Assembly: GCF_030036535.1 (NCBI RefSeq)
Contig: NZ_CP080387.1
Coordinates: forward strand, 682,001-746,000
Direction of reading: 5' to 3'
Length of the DNA: 64,000 nt
From: Agrobacterium cucumeris
GTDB taxonomy: Bacteria; Pseudomonadota; Alphaproteobacteria; Rhizobiales; Rhizobiaceae
Of the stretch, positions 25,709 to 35,235 are shown piece after piece. Numbering within the stretch: position 1 is the stretch's first letter; every line of letters begins with the position of its first letter. The translations under genes were made by a program, and so were the position numbers. The notes beneath the pieces are model-generated. The model made no database searches. It was not told the origin of the DNA and saw nothing but the letters and a program-made list of their open reading frames with translations.

Positions 25709-25915
25709 ATGGACAGTACCAAAGCATGGTATCAATCACGCACCATCTGGGGCGCGCTGATTGCGGTTTTTGCGCCGCTTTTCAGCATTGCCGGCCTCGA
25801 CCTGCCGGCTGGGCTGCACGGTGAACTGGCGGAAGGGCTGGTAACGGTGGCGGGCGGAATTGGCGGCCTGATTGCACTTTATGGCCGCCTTTCGGCAACC
25901 CGCGCCATCCGCTGA
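25709..25915 (+). CDS. Holin-like small membrane protein at the GTA cluster end
   Basis: The 68-residue protein has two hydrophobic segments, TIWGALIAVFAPLFSIAGLD and GLVTVAGGIGGLIALYGRLS, around a polar turn, and a short basic tail. This is the pattern of small phage holins that are often paired with lysozymes (WYQS-TIWGA N-terminus). It lies 34 bases after the megatron gene and is probably co-transcribed. With the endolysin 15 kb upstream it may complete a lysis pair. The assignment rests on pattern and context. Confidence 0.7.
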   Translation: MDSTKAWYQSRTIWGALIAVFAPLFSIAGLDLPAGLHGELAEGLVTVAGGIGGLIALYGRLSATRAIR

Positions 25916-25935
25916 CGATAATCGCAGCAGCAGAA

Positions 25936-25963
25936 CCCCCGCCGCGGCTCCTGGCGGCGGGGG
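25936..25963 (+). terminator. Hairpin after the GTA cluster, probable terminator
   Basis: CCCCCGCCGC pairs perfectly with GCGGCGGGGG across an 8-base loop, 20 bases after the holin-like gene. Only a weak T-rich tail follows, so strength is uncertain. Confidence 0.6.
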
Positions 25964-26051
25964 CAGCATTCATTTGCCATTCAGACGCTTTGCGCTACAT
26001 ATTCGGTCACAATAAGGTTCGAGACGCACCCGGTTTTTGGAAGTTTGTAGA

Positions 26052-26306
26052 ATGGCATCACCTCTCATCATCGCGACGCTTGCAGCCGGGCTTTCCGGTT
26101 TCACGGCGCCCGAGGCTGATCAGCAGGGCCACTACATTCTGGCTGCCAGCGATTGCGGCGCAGCCGTCGCCCGTGTTGTGCGCGAAACCGGTGGCCAGCT
26201 TCTTTCGGTCTATCCTTCCGGCGACGGTCAGTCCTGTGTCGTCACCGTTCTCGTCCAGGGCAATGGCGAGCGCCCGCGCAAGGTAACGATGCGCGTGCCG
26301 ATGTAG
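26052..26306 (+). CDS. feuN: FeuN-like small periplasmic modulator of FeuPQ
   Basis: The 84-residue protein has a hydrophobic N-terminal signal (ASPLIIATLAAGLSGFTA, residues 2-19) and a small mature part with two Cys (SDCGAAVARVV and GQSCVVTVLVQG) that could form a disulfide. It lies immediately upstream of the feuP-like response regulator. In Sinorhizobium meliloti FeuN is a similarly small periplasmic protein that restrains FeuPQ signalling. The assignment is by size, secretion signal and position; the ATG at 26052 is preferred to a TTG five codons earlier. Confidence 0.8.
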   Translation: MASPLIIATLAAGLSGFTAPEADQQGHYILAASDCGAAVARVVRETGGQLLSVYPSGDGQSCVVTVLVQGNGERPRKVTMRVPM

Positions 26307-26397
26307 CTTGCCCGCATCGCCGAAATATCGGAAAACAATCCGAGACACTTAGCATGACCGGAACGCAGGCGGGCCGGGACACAGGAAAGGGCGGACA

Positions 26398-27069
26398 ATG
26401 CGTATTCTCGTTGTTGAGGATGATGCCAATCTCAATCGTCAGCTGACCGACGCGCTGAAAGAGGCCGGTTATGTTGTCGATCAGGCATTTGACGGCGAGG
26501 AAGGGCATTATCTCGGCGATACCGAACCCTATGACGCCATCGTCCTCGATATCGGCCTGCCGCAGCTGGATGGCATCACCGTCGTTGAAAAATGGCGTGC
26601 GGCCGGCAAGGCCATGCCGGTCCTCATCCTCACCGCCCGTGACCGCTGGAGCGACAAGGTGGCTGGCATCGATGCCGGCGCCGATGATTACGTGACCAAG
26701 CCTTTCCATGTGGAAGAAGTGCTTGCCCGCGTGCGCGCGCTCATCCGCCGCGCCGCCGGCCACGCTTCCTCCGAACTGGTCTGCGGTCCGGTCCGGCTCG
26801 ACACCAAATCCTCCAAGGCGACCGTCAACGGCACGACGCTGAAGCTCACCTCGCACGAGTTCCGCCTCTTGTCCTATCTCATGCATCACATGGGCGAAGT
26901 CGTCTCGCGCACGGAACTGGTCGAACATATGTACGATCAGGATTTCGACCGCGATTCCAACACGATCGAGGTGTTTGTCGGACGTTTGCGCAAGAAGCTC
27001 GGGGTTGATCTGATCGAGACGATCCGTGGTCTCGGTTACCGGATGCAAGCGCCGGCAGATGCGAAGTAA
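26398..27069 (+). CDS. feuP: Two-component response regulator FeuP (OmpR family)
   Basis: The 223-residue OmpR/PhoB-type regulator has the receiver acidic pocket EDD (residues 7-9), phospho-acceptor Asp51 in IVLDIGLPQLDG, the Thr of LILTAR and Lys of VTKPFH. A winged-helix output domain follows (about 125-220, ending DLIETIRGLGYRM). In Sinorhizobium FeuP controls cyclic glucan export (ndvA) and symbiosis genes; in Brucella it was named from iron-uptake work. It overlaps the kinase gene by 11 bases. Confidence 0.92.
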   Translation: MRILVVEDDANLNRQLTDALKEAGYVVDQAFDGEEGHYLGDTEPYDAIVLDIGLPQLDGITVVEKWRAAGKAMPVLILTARDRWSDKVAGIDAGADDYVTKPFHVEEVLARVRALIRRAAGHASSELVCGPVRLDTKSSKATVNGTTLKLTSHEFRLLSYLMHHMGEVVSRTELVEHMYDQDFDRDSNTIEVFVGRLRKKLGVDLIETIRGLGYRMQAPADAK

Positions 27070-28459
27070 TTCTCTCACCGCCCGCGTTCTGCTGCTCGCG
27101 TCCGCCTGGTCGGCGCTGGCGCTGGTGGTGATCGCCGTCGTCATTTCGACGCTTTACCGGCAGGGCGTGGAGCGCAGCTTCACCGATCTTCTCAGGGCGC
27201 AGCTTTACAACGTCATCAATTCCGTGACGATTTCCAACGAAAATACGCTGGCCGGCAGCCCGCAGCTCGGCGATCTCCGGTTTTCGCAGCCCGATACCGG
27301 TTGGTACTGGGTGGTGGAGCCACTCGGCAATTTCCAGACTGCGCCGCTGGTGTCTTCCTCGCTCGGCGTGTCGACGCTGCCGGTGCCGAGCATTCTCGAC
27401 GCCCCCTTCGACAACAGATACGAGCGCTTTTATGCCGTCACCGACGAGGCCGGCAACAAGGTGCGTGTGGCGGAAACGGAAGTCGTGCTGGACGGGGAGG
27501 GCCGGGCGGCGCGTTTCCGTGTTTCCGGCAATCTGAATGTCGTCGAAGACGATGTCCGTGATTTTTCCAATAGCCTCTATCTGGCGCTGGCCGTCTTTGG
27601 TGTCGGCAGTCTGGTCGTCAACGGTCTGGCCATTCTCTACAGTCTGCGGCCGCTTGATCAGGCCCGTGTCGCGCTCGGCAAGATAAGGGGCGGGGAGGCG
27701 GAAAGCCTCGAAGGTGAATTCCCGCGTGAAATCCAGCCGCTCGCCAATGAGGTCAATGCGCTGATCGACAGCAACCGCCGGCTGGTGGAGCGCGCCCGCA
27801 TGCAGGTCGGCAATCTCGCGCATTCGCTGAAAACGCCGATTGCCGTGCTTTTGAACGAGGCCCGCACGCTGGAGCCGCAGCACGGCGATCTGGTGCGCGC
27901 GCAGGCTGACGCCATGCAGGCGCAGGTGCAATCCTATCTCTCCCGCGCCCGCATCGCCGCCCAGCGCGGCTCCATCCTTGCCCGCGTGGAAGCGGAACCG
28001 GCGCTGGAACGGCTGGTGCGTGTGATGCGCCGCCTGAACCCCGAAAAGCAGTTCGTGCTGAACTTCGAGCAACCGGGCGCGGTACTCGGCATGGAGCAGC
28101 AGGATCTGGAAGAGGTCGTCGGCAACCTTCTGGAAAATGCCGCGCGTTTTGCGCAGACCAGAGTGGTCGTCACGCTTGCCACCGGCACGCACCCTTCTTC
28201 CGATGCCGAAATAGGCCGCCGGTCCTGGGTGGAACTGACGGTGGAGGATGACGGGCCGGGGCTGGAGCCGGAACAGATCAGTGAAGCGATGAAACGCGGC
28301 CGGCGGCTGGACGAGAGCCGTCCGGGCACCGGGCTCGGCCTGTCGATCGTTTCCGAGGTGGTGTCAGAATACCATGGCCGCTTTTCGCTGTCGCGCAGCG
28401 CCATCGGCGGGCTGAAAGCCGATCTGATTTTGCCGGGCCTTTCAAAAGAGCTTGCGTGA
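27059..28459 (+). CDS. feuQ: Sensor histidine kinase FeuQ
   Basis: The 466-residue kinase has transmembrane helices at about residues 13-35 and 176-196 around a periplasmic sensor domain, a HAMP-like linker, the phospho-acceptor His in NLAHSLKTPIAVLLNEAR, and an ATPase domain (VVGNLLENAARFA; VEDDGPGLEP; GTGLGLSIVSEV). It would phosphorylate FeuP in response to envelope cues, modulated by the small upstream periplasmic protein. The ATG at 27059 is the third option in frame; earlier starts lie inside feuP. Confidence 0.92.
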   Translation: MRSNSLTARVLLLASAWSALALVVIAVVISTLYRQGVERSFTDLLRAQLYNVINSVTISNENTLAGSPQLGDLRFSQPDTGWYWVVEPLGNFQTAPLVSSSLGVSTLPVPSILDAPFDNRYERFYAVTDEAGNKVRVAETEVVLDGEGRAARFRVSGNLNVVEDDVRDFSNSLYLALAVFGVGSLVVNGLAILYSLRPLDQARVALGKIRGGEAESLEGEFPREIQPLANEVNALIDSNRRLVERARMQVGNLAHSLKTPIAVLLNEARTLEPQHGDLVRAQADAMQAQVQSYLSRARIAAQRGSILARVEAEPALERLVRVMRRLNPEKQFVLNFEQPGAVLGMEQQDLEEVVGNLLENAARFAQTRVVVTLATGTHPSSDAEIGRRSWVELTVEDDGPGLEPEQISEAMKRGRRLDESRPGTGLGLSIVSEVVSEYHGRFSLSRSAIGGLKADLILPGLSKELA

Positions 28460-28564
28460 GGCAAGAAAAAAGGCAAGAAATTCAATGGCACCATATTGGG
28501 TGCAATGCGGTAGAAAAGAGGACAGGGTTTGGTTGACGTGTATGATGGCTGTCGCTCCGTGACG

Positions 28565-28993
28565 ATGCGTTCGCTGGTGTCACGCCCGGCACTTCTCTCG
28601 ATCCTGTGCGTTTCGATGCTGAGCGCCTGCACCACCACGGGCACGCGCCCGGCGGGCGGCGGCCTGTTCGGCCGCTCGGCACAGCCGTCGACGCCTTTCC
28701 TTGCCAATCTTGAGGGCGGCATTGTCGGGCGAAGCGGCGTGCAGCTCGACAGGGGCGATCAGACCAAGGCGCTTGAGGCGGAATACAAGGCGCTGGAAAC
28801 GGCGCCTGTCGGCACGCCCGTTGCCTGGAACGGCGATGACGCCAAGGGCCAGGTGGTCGCCAATGCGCCCTATCAGGTGGGCAATCAGAACTGCCGGCAA
28901 TATTCGCACAGCCTCACCGTGGATGGACGCGAAACCAAGGTGCGTGGCGCGGCCTGCCGCAATGCCGATGGCAGCTGGTCGCCTTTGACCTGA
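28565..28993 (+). CDS. Outer membrane lipoprotein, surface-antigen-like
   Basis: The 142-residue protein has a signal peptide with a lipobox ending LSAC (Cys22), then Gly-rich and a globular C-terminal part (GNQNCRQYSHSLTVDGRETK) resembling RT0821/17-kDa surface antigens of alphaproteobacteria. It is probably attached to the outer membrane. The ATG at 28565 is chosen because it places the signal at the N-terminus; TTG and GTG starts upstream would add residues. It follows feuQ by about 100 bases and may be a target of that system. Confidence 0.82.
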   Translation: MRSLVSRPALLSILCVSMLSACTTTGTRPAGGGLFGRSAQPSTPFLANLEGGIVGRSGVQLDRGDQTKALEAEYKALETAPVGTPVAWNGDDAKGQVVANAPYQVGNQNCRQYSHSLTVDGRETKVRGAACRNADGSWSPLT

Positions 28994-29153
28994 CGGGTTT
29001 GACGTAAATCAAGGCCACCGACCTCCGGCAATGACAAGAAGAGGCACGGCGGAACGGCCGAAACAGGGCTTGCGGTGCGGCGTGATGTCTCAAATTCACG
29101 TCATCCCCGCGCTTCATGTTTCCATGTGCCGCGCATTCGAGTAATTGAGCCTT

Positions 29154-30317
29154 ATGTTCTGGATTGTCGTTGCGATATTGACGGCGGCTGTCGCCGTCGT
29201 CCTGATGTACCCGCTGATGCGGAAGACCGAGGCGCCTGAGACGCGCCGCGACGGTGAGGTTGCCGTTTACCGCGACCAGCTGGCGGAACTGGACCGTGAA
29301 CGTGCGGCGGGTCTGATCGGCGAAACCGAGGCGGATTACGCCCGCGCCGAAATCGGCCGCCGCCTGCTTGCCGCCGCCGAGGCGGAAGAAGAGCAGGACA
29401 AGCAGGACCGGCCACGCCGGCACAATCTTGCCGCGAGCCTCATCACCGTTCTTTTGCCCGCACTCGGGCTCTGTCTTTACGTCTGGAACGGTAGTCCGGA
29501 AGTGCCGGACATGCCGCTCGAGGCGCGTCTTGAAAAACCCGGCAATGACATGAACCTGCTGGTCGCCCGCGCCGAAAGGCATCTGGCGCAGAACCCGGAT
29601 GACGGCGCCGGCTGGGATATTCTGGCCCCGATCTATTTCAAGACGCTGCGGCTTGGTGATGCCGAGCTTGCCTATCGCAATGCGCTTCGTATTCTGGGGC
29701 CAAGCGCCGAACGGCTGACGGGCCTTGGCGAAACGTTGGTGGCTGGCAATGACGGCATCGTCATCGAGGCAGCGCGTGATGCCTTTGCTGAGGCCGAGAA
29801 GCTGAAACCCGGCAATCCGCGCGCCCGCTTTTACCTGGCGCTGTCGCTGGAACAGGCGGGCAAGGCGGACGAGGCACGTGCAGCCTTTGCGGCGCTGGAG
29901 GCCGATGCACCGGCTGGCGCACCCTGGTTGCCGCTGGTTCGCGAACATATTACCCGCACCGGCGGCGAGACGGCCCCAGCCGCGCCCGGCCCGACCGCGC
30001 AGGATATGGCGGCTGCGAATGACATGACAGCCACCGACCGGCAGGCGATGATCGAGGGCATGGTGGCAAGCCTCGACGCCAAGCTGAAGGAAAACCCGGC
30101 CGATTTTGAAGGATGGATGCGGCTTGTGCGCGCCTATGCCGTGCTGAAGAATGAAGCCAGGGCCGGTGAAGCCCTGAGGGCCGGCCTGCAGGCTTTCCCG
30201 CCGGAGGGCGAGCAGGGCCGGCAGCTGCTGGCGCTGGCGAAGGAACTGGGCGTTTCCGCCGGACCGATCCGCACCACCGGGCAACAGGATGCCGCGCCGC
30301 AGGGAGTGACGCAATGA
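29154..30317 (+). CDS. ccmI: Cytochrome c biogenesis protein CcmI (CycH)
   Basis: The 387-residue protein starts with a membrane segment ([20 protein letters not shown], residues 3-22) and a cytoplasmic loop with [19 protein letters not shown] second membrane segment lies near 101-116 ([15 protein letters not shown]), and a periplasmic TPR-rich region follows (WLPL and [20 protein letters not shown]). CcmI binds apocytochrome c and delivers it to the CcmF-CcmH haem lyase. The ATG at 29154 fits the membrane start; it overlaps ccmE by 4 bases. Confidence 0.95.
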   Translation: MFWIVVAILTAAVAVVLMYPLMRKTEAPETRRDGEVAVYRDQLAELDRERAAGLIGETEADYARAEIGRRLLAAAEAEEEQDKQDRPRRHNLAASLITVLLPALGLCLYVWNGSPEVPDMPLEARLEKPGNDMNLLVARAERHLAQNPDDGAGWDILAPIYFKTLRLGDAELAYRNALRILGPSAERLTGLGETLVAGNDGIVIEAARDAFAEAEKLKPGNPRARFYLALSLEQAGKADEARAAFAALEADAPAGAPWLPLVREHITRTGGETAPAAPGPTAQDMAAANDMTATDRQAMIEGMVASLDAKLKENPADFEGWMRLVRAYAVLKNEARAGEALRAGLQAFPPEGEQGRQLLALAKELGVSAGPIRTTGQQDAAPQGVTQ

Positions 30318-30826
30318 CCCGCAAACAGAAACGTCTGGCAATCATCGGCGGCGGCATGAGCTTCATCGTCGCAGCCGTGCTGCTTGTCATGTTCGCTTTC
30401 GGCCAGTCCATCGCCTATTTTTACATGCCGGCCGATCTGGAAAAGACGCCCGTCAATCCCGGCACCCGCATCCGTCTCGGCGGTCTGGTGGCGGAAGGTT
30501 CGATCAAGCGCGGCGAGGGCCGCACGGTGAGCTTCACCGTGACGGATGGCGAGGCGAATGTACCTGTCAGCTATACCGGCATCCTTCCCGATCTTTTCCG
30601 CGAAGGGCAGGGCGTGGTGACCGAGGGCGTGTTCGATGTCGCGACCCGTGGCTTCGTGGCCGACAGCGTGCTGGCCAAGCATGACGAGAATTACATGCCG
30701 AAGGAAGTGGCCGACCGGCTGAAGGACAAGGGCCTGTGGCAGCATGGCGGTGACGGCGAGAACCCCGCCGCCGCAACGCCATCGGCCGGTGCCGTCTCCA
30801 CTGACAAGACCGGAGCGACAAAATGA
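30314..30826 (+). CDS. ccmE: Haem chaperone CcmE (CycJ)
   Basis: The 170-residue CcmE has an N-terminal anchor ([20 protein letters not shown], residues 8-27), an OB-fold ([38 protein letters not shown]) and the haem-binding His in [10 protein letters not shown] near residue 123. It carries haem from CcmABCD to CcmF. The C-terminal tail is flexible and Ala/Thr-rich. ATGA overlaps join it to ccmI and ccmF. Confidence 0.96.
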   Translation: MTRKQKRLAIIGGGMSFIVAAVLLVMFAFGQSIAYFYMPADLEKTPVNPGTRIRLGGLVAEGSIKRGEGRTVSFTVTDGEANVPVSYTGILPDLFREGQGVVTEGVFDVATRGFVADSVLAKHDENYMPKEVADRLKDKGLWQHGGDGENPAAATPSAGAVSTDKTGATK

Positions 30827-32817
30827 TCAACGAGATCGGCCATTATGTTCTGGTTCTGGCGCTTGGCGTGGGGCTCATCGTCTCGACGCTGCCGGTCATC
30901 GGCGCGCGCCGCAACGACCGGGCGCTGATGGATGTCGCCTCGCTTGGCTCCGTCATGATGTTCCTGCTGGTGGGTTTTTCCTTCGCGGCGCTGACGCGGG
31001 CCTATGCGGTCTCGGATTTCTCCGTGCGCAACGTCTGGGAAAACTCCCATTCGCTGATGCCGATGCTCTACAAGCTGACCGGCGTGTGGGGCAACCATGA
31101 AGGCTCCATGCTGCTATGGCTGCTGATACTGGTGTTTTTCAGCGCGCTCGTCGCCGCCTTCGGCCGCAACCTGCCGGAAACGCTCAAAGCCAATGTTCTG
31201 GCCGTACAGGCCTGGATTTCCGTCGCCTTCCTGCTGTTCATCCTGCTCACCTCCAATCCGTTTCTGCGTCTGTCACCGGTGCCGGCCGAGGGGCAGGACC
31301 TGAACCCCATCCTTCAGGATTTCGGCCTCGCCATTCACCCGCCGCTGCTTTACCTCGGTTATGTCGGCTTTTCCGTCTGCTTTTCCTTCGCCGTTGCGGC
31401 GCTTTTGGAAGGCCGCATCGACGCCGCCTGGGCGCGTTGGGTAAGGCCGTGGACGCTCGCCGCCTGGACCTTCCTGACCGCCGGCATCTCCATGGGTTCC
31501 TACTGGGCCTATTATGAACTCGGCTGGGGCGGCTGGTGGTTCTGGGACCCGGTGGAAAACGCCTCCTTCATGCCGTGGCTGGCTGGAACAGCCCTTCTGC
31601 ATTCGGCGCTCGTCATGGAAAAGCGCGAGGCACTGAAAATCTGGACCGTGCTACTGGCGATCATGACCTTTTCGCTGTCGCTGCTCGGCACGTTCCTCGT
31701 CCGCTCCGGCGTCTTGACCTCGGTGCATGCCTTCGCCACCGATCCGAGCCGCGGCATCTTCATCCTCGGCATTCTGACCATCTTCATCGGTGGAGCCTTC
31801 GCGCTCTTTGCATGGCGCGCGCCATCGCTGAAGGTCGGCGGCCTGTTTGCGCCGATCTCGCGCGAAGGGGCACTCGTCCTCAACAATCTCATTCTCACGG
31901 TCTCGACTGCCACGGTGCTGATCGGCACGCTCTATCCACTCATTTTGGAAACCCTGACGGGCGAAAAAATCTCGGTCGGTGCACCCTTCTTCAATCTCAC
32001 CTTCGGCCTGCTGATGATCCCGATCCTGATCGTCACGCCGTTTGGGCCGATGCTGGCGTGGAAGCGCGGCGATCTTCTCGGCGCCTTCCAGCGGCTTTAT
32101 GTGGCCGCCGCCATTGCAGCCCTTGCCGGGCTGACGCTCTGGTACGTGGAAAATGGCGGCCCGGTGCTGGCGGCACTCGGCATCGCCGCCGGTTTCTGGC
32201 TGATTTTCGGTGCGTTTGCCGATCTCTGGTATCGCGCCAATTTCGGCAAGCTGGCCTTCGGCATCGCATTCCGCCGTCTGAAGGGCCTGCCGCGCTCTGC
32301 CTTCGGCACGGCCCTGGCACATATGGGCGTCGGCATCACCGTGCTCGGCATCGTCATCGTCACCACCTATGAGACCGAAACCGTCCTGGAAATGAAACAG
32401 GGCATGGTGGCGGAAGCGGGCGGTTACAGCCTCACCTTTGATGGTATCCGCCACGCTGTCGGCCCCAACTTCACCGAGGATCGCGGCCATTTCACCGTGC
32501 GCAAGGCGGGGGTTGAGGTGGGCGACGTCTGGTCCTCGAAGCGGCTCTATACCGCGCGGCGCATGCCGACGACGGAAGCCGGTATTCTGACCTTCGGCCT
32601 CAGCCAGCTTTATGTCTCGCTGGGTGACCCGATGACCGATGGCGGCATGGTGGTGCGCATCTGGTGGAAACCCTTCATCCTGTGCATCTGGGGCGGCACG
32701 CTGTTCATGATGGTGGGCGGCTTCATCTCGCTCTCCGACAGGCGTCTGAGGGTGGGGGCACCAAATCGCAAGGCGAAGCCAGTCCGACCGGCGGCAATGC
32801 CGGAGGCGGCGGAATGA
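30823..32817 (+). CDS. ccmF: Haem lyase subunit CcmF (CycK)
   Basis: This 664-residue polytopic membrane protein has the tryptophan-rich WWD motif [18 protein letters not shown] near residue 230 and His residues in periplasmic loops, as in CcmF, which ligates haem to apocytochrome c. It has more than ten helices and a large periplasmic C-terminal domain ([20 protein letters not shown] then [17 protein letters not shown]). Stop and start overlap ccmH by 4 bases. Confidence 0.97.
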   Translation: MINEIGHYVLVLALGVGLIVSTLPVIGARRNDRALMDVASLGSVMMFLLVGFSFAALTRAYAVSDFSVRNVWENSHSLMPMLYKLTGVWGNHEGSMLLWLLILVFFSALVAAFGRNLPETLKANVLAVQAWISVAFLLFILLTSNPFLRLSPVPAEGQDLNPILQDFGLAIHPPLLYLGYVGFSVCFSFAVAALLEGRIDAAWARWVRPWTLAAWTFLTAGISMGSYWAYYELGWGGWWFWDPVENASFMPWLAGTALLHSALVMEKREALKIWTVLLAIMTFSLSLLGTFLVRSGVLTSVHAFATDPSRGIFILGILTIFIGGAFALFAWRAPSLKVGGLFAPISREGALVLNNLILTVSTATVLIGTLYPLILETLTGEKISVGAPFFNLTFGLLMIPILIVTPFGPMLAWKRGDLLGAFQRLYVAAAIAALAGLTLWYVENGGPVLAALGIAAGFWLIFGAFADLWYRANFGKLAFGIAFRRLKGLPRSAFGTALAHMGVGITVLGIVIVTTYETETVLEMKQGMVAEAGGYSLTFDGIRHAVGPNFTEDRGHFTVRKAGVEVGDVWSSKRLYTARRMPTTEAGILTFGLSQLYVSLGDPMTDGGMVVRIWWKPFILCIWGGTLFMMVGGFISLSDRRLRVGAPNRKAKPVRPAAMPEAAE

Positions 32818-33281
32818 GGGAGCTTGTGGTAGCGCTCGGGCTTCTTTTTACCCTCATCTTCGCTGCAGCCTCGCCCGCCTTCGCCTTCAACCCGGACGAG
32901 GTACTGAAAGACCCCGTGCTGGAACAGCGCGCCCGCGGCCTGACGTCTCAGCTGCGCTGCATGGTCTGCCAGAACCAGTCCATCGATGACAGCAACGCCG
33001 AGCTTGCGCGTGACCTGCGCGTTCTGGTGCGCGAGCGGCTGGTTCAGGGTGACAGCGACAAGGCCGTCATCGATTATGTCGTGTCGCGTTATGGCGAATT
33101 CGTGCTGTTGAAACCCCGCCTCAGCCTTCGCACCGTGCTTTTGTGGGGCGCGCCCGTCGGCCTTACCCTTGCGGGCATTTTCGCCGTTTTCGTCTTTTCG
33201 CGCCGTCGCGCAACGCAGGAGCGGCCACAAAAACTGAGCGCGGACGAAGAAGAGAGAATCCGTAATCTCATTGAAAAATAA
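32814..33281 (+). CDS. ccmH: Cytochrome c maturation thioredoxin-like protein CcmH (CycL)
   Basis: The 155-residue protein has a signal peptide ([20 protein letters not shown]), the redox motif [11 protein letters not shown] holding the CxxC pair, and a C-terminal membrane anchor ([20 protein letters not shown]) with a cytoplasmic tail. It keeps apocytochrome cysteines reduced for haem ligation. It is the last gene of the ccmI-ccmE-ccmF-ccmH operon, every member of which overlaps its neighbour by 4 bases. Confidence 0.96.
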   Translation: MRELVVALGLLFTLIFAAASPAFAFNPDEVLKDPVLEQRARGLTSQLRCMVCQNQSIDDSNAELARDLRVLVRERLVQGDSDKAVIDYVVSRYGEFVLLKPRLSLRTVLLWGAPVGLTLAGIFAVFVFSRRRATQERPQKLSADEEERIRNLIEK

Positions 33282-33436
33282 CCGGTTTCCATGTCGGCTC
33301 CCGGTTCTTTTTCAACATTACGGATTTTTCATTCGTCAGACACTTCGCCGTAAGGTGTTGCCTCCTATATCTTCATCATCCACCGCTTCTCCCCCGGTCA
33401 AACGGGCTCCAGTCTGAATGAAGAAAGAAGGTACCA

Positions 33437-34990
33437 ATGTCTCACTCTCAAAACGGACGTTTCTCGCTGAAAACGGCTCTGAAGGCCACGACCGTCGGCG
33501 GCCTTGCCGCGCTGATGCTGTCAACCGGCATCGCCGCTCCGATCGCCCATTCGCTTGCAGCACCCGTCGAAGTAACCGCGCCGCAGGTTCCGAGCTTTGC
33601 CAATGTGGTTGATGCGGTTTCGCCCGCCGTCGTCTCCGTTCGCGTCCAGTCGAATGTGCAGCCCGCTTCCGATGATTCCAGCAACTTTTCCTTCAATTTC
33701 GGCGGCCGTGGTCTCGACCAGCTGCCGGACGATCATCCGCTGAAGCGTTTCTTCAAGGAATTCGGCGGCCCCAATCAGGACCGTTCCGAGCATGGCCCGA
33801 ACCGCCACCGTGACGGCAAGGGCCCGCTGCGCCCGGTCGCCCAGGGCTCGGGCTTCTTCATCTCCGAAGACGGTTATGTCGTCACCAACAATCACGTTGT
33901 CGATGACGGTTCCGCCTATACGATCGTGATGAATGACGGTACCGAACTTGATGCCAAGCTCGTCGGCCGTGATCCGCGCACCGATCTGGCGCTGCTGAAG
34001 GTCGATGTGAACCGCAAGTTCACCTATGTGAAATTCGCCGATGACACCAAGATCCGCGTCGGTGACTGGGTCGTCGCCGTCGGCAACCCCTTCGGTCTCG
34101 GCGGTACGGTGACCTCGGGCATCATCTCCGCCCGTGGCCGCGATATCGGCTCCGGCCCCTATGACGACTACCTGCAGATCGACGCTGCCGTGAACCGTGG
34201 CAACTCCGGTGGCCCCGCCTTCAACCTCAACGGTGAAGTGGTCGGCATCAACACCGCCATCTTCTCGCCTTCCGGCGGCAATGTCGGCATCGCCTTCGCC
34301 ATCCCCGCATCGGTTGCCAAGGACGTGATTGCCGACCTGCAGAAGGACGGCAAGGTCGAGCGCGGCTGGCTTGGCGTGCAGATCCAGCCCGTCAGCAAGG
34401 ATATCGCCGAATCGCTCGGTCTTTCCGAGGCGAGCGGCGCACTCGTTGTCTCGCCGCAGTCCGGCTCGCCGGGCGACAAGGCCGGCATCAAGCAGGGTGA
34501 CATCGTCACCGCCGTCAATGGCGAGCCGGTCAAGGATGCCCGCGACCTGTCGCGCCGCATCGGTGGCATGGCCCCCAACGCCAAGGTTGAAATCTCGCTC
34601 TGGCGCGGTGGCAAGTCGCAGTCGGTAACCGTGACGCTCGGCGATCTCGCAAGCGACGACGCTTCCAAGGCGACGCCCAGCCAGAACGACGACAAGGGCG
34701 GTCAGTCCTCCAGCGAGAAGGTGCTCTCCAGCCTCGGCCTGACGGTTTCGCCCGCCGATGACGGCAACGGCCTTGCCATCACCGATGTCGATCCCGACAG
34801 CGATGCCGCCGCCCGCGGCCTGAAGACCGGTGAGAAGATCACCTCCGTCAACAACCAGCAGGTCGCTTCTGCCGCCGATATCGAGAAGATCCTCGAACAG
34901 GCCAAGAAGGACGGACGCTCCAAGGCGCTGTTCCAGATCCAGACGGACGACGGCAGCCGCTTCATCGCTCTGGATATCGACCAGGGTTGA
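33437..34990 (+). CDS. degP: Periplasmic serine protease DegP/HtrA (Do family)
   Basis: The 517-residue HtrA protease has a signal peptide (about residues 1-40, GGLAALMLSTGIAAPIAHSL), a trypsin-like domain with His in VVTNNHVVDDGS, Asp in RDPRTDLALLKV and Ser in NRGNSGGPAFNL, then two PDZ domains (about 290-385 and 430-510). It degrades misfolded envelope proteins. The 155-base gap after ccmH shows no clear promoter motif that I could assign. A response regulator and kinase follow, which may sense envelope stress. Confidence 0.95.
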   Translation: MSHSQNGRFSLKTALKATTVGGLAALMLSTGIAAPIAHSLAAPVEVTAPQVPSFANVVDAVSPAVVSVRVQSNVQPASDDSSNFSFNFGGRGLDQLPDDHPLKRFFKEFGGPNQDRSEHGPNRHRDGKGPLRPVAQGSGFFISEDGYVVTNNHVVDDGSAYTIVMNDGTELDAKLVGRDPRTDLALLKVDVNRKFTYVKFADDTKIRVGDWVVAVGNPFGLGGTVTSGIISARGRDIGSGPYDDYLQIDAAVNRGNSGGPAFNLNGEVVGINTAIFSPSGGNVGIAFAIPASVAKDVIADLQKDGKVERGWLGVQIQPVSKDIAESLGLSEASGALVVSPQSGSPGDKAGIKQGDIVTAVNGEPVKDARDLSRRIGGMAPNAKVEISLWRGGKSQSVTVTLGDLASDDASKATPSQNDDKGGQSSSEKVLSSLGLTVSPADDGNGLAITDVDPDSDAAARGLKTGEKITSVNNQQVASAADIEKILEQAKKDGRSKALFQIQTDDGSRFIALDIDQG

Positions 34991-35235
34991 TAGGTTGACA
35001 GGCGATGCCGGTTCTTTGTGGAGCCGGCATCGCATCTCGCTCTTGAGACGGGGCGGTTGAGTATGGCAGGGCGCTACGGCCCGTTTTCTTCTTTCCGGCG
35101 GGGAGAAGAAAGGACCGGCAACGCCGGTCCAGGCAGTATCGCGGAGGAAACCTCATGGAAAACAAGGTTCAGGAAATGTCTGTCGCATCTCTTTCCGGTT
35201 GTGCGGAAAAGGGCGAGGGCGCTATTGTCCCGCAC

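Noticed and set aside
24103..25722. 539-codon minus-strand frame across the megatron gene
   Set aside because: Shadow of the megatron coding strand.
26879..28192. 437-codon minus-strand frame
   Set aside because: Antisense to the FeuQ gene.
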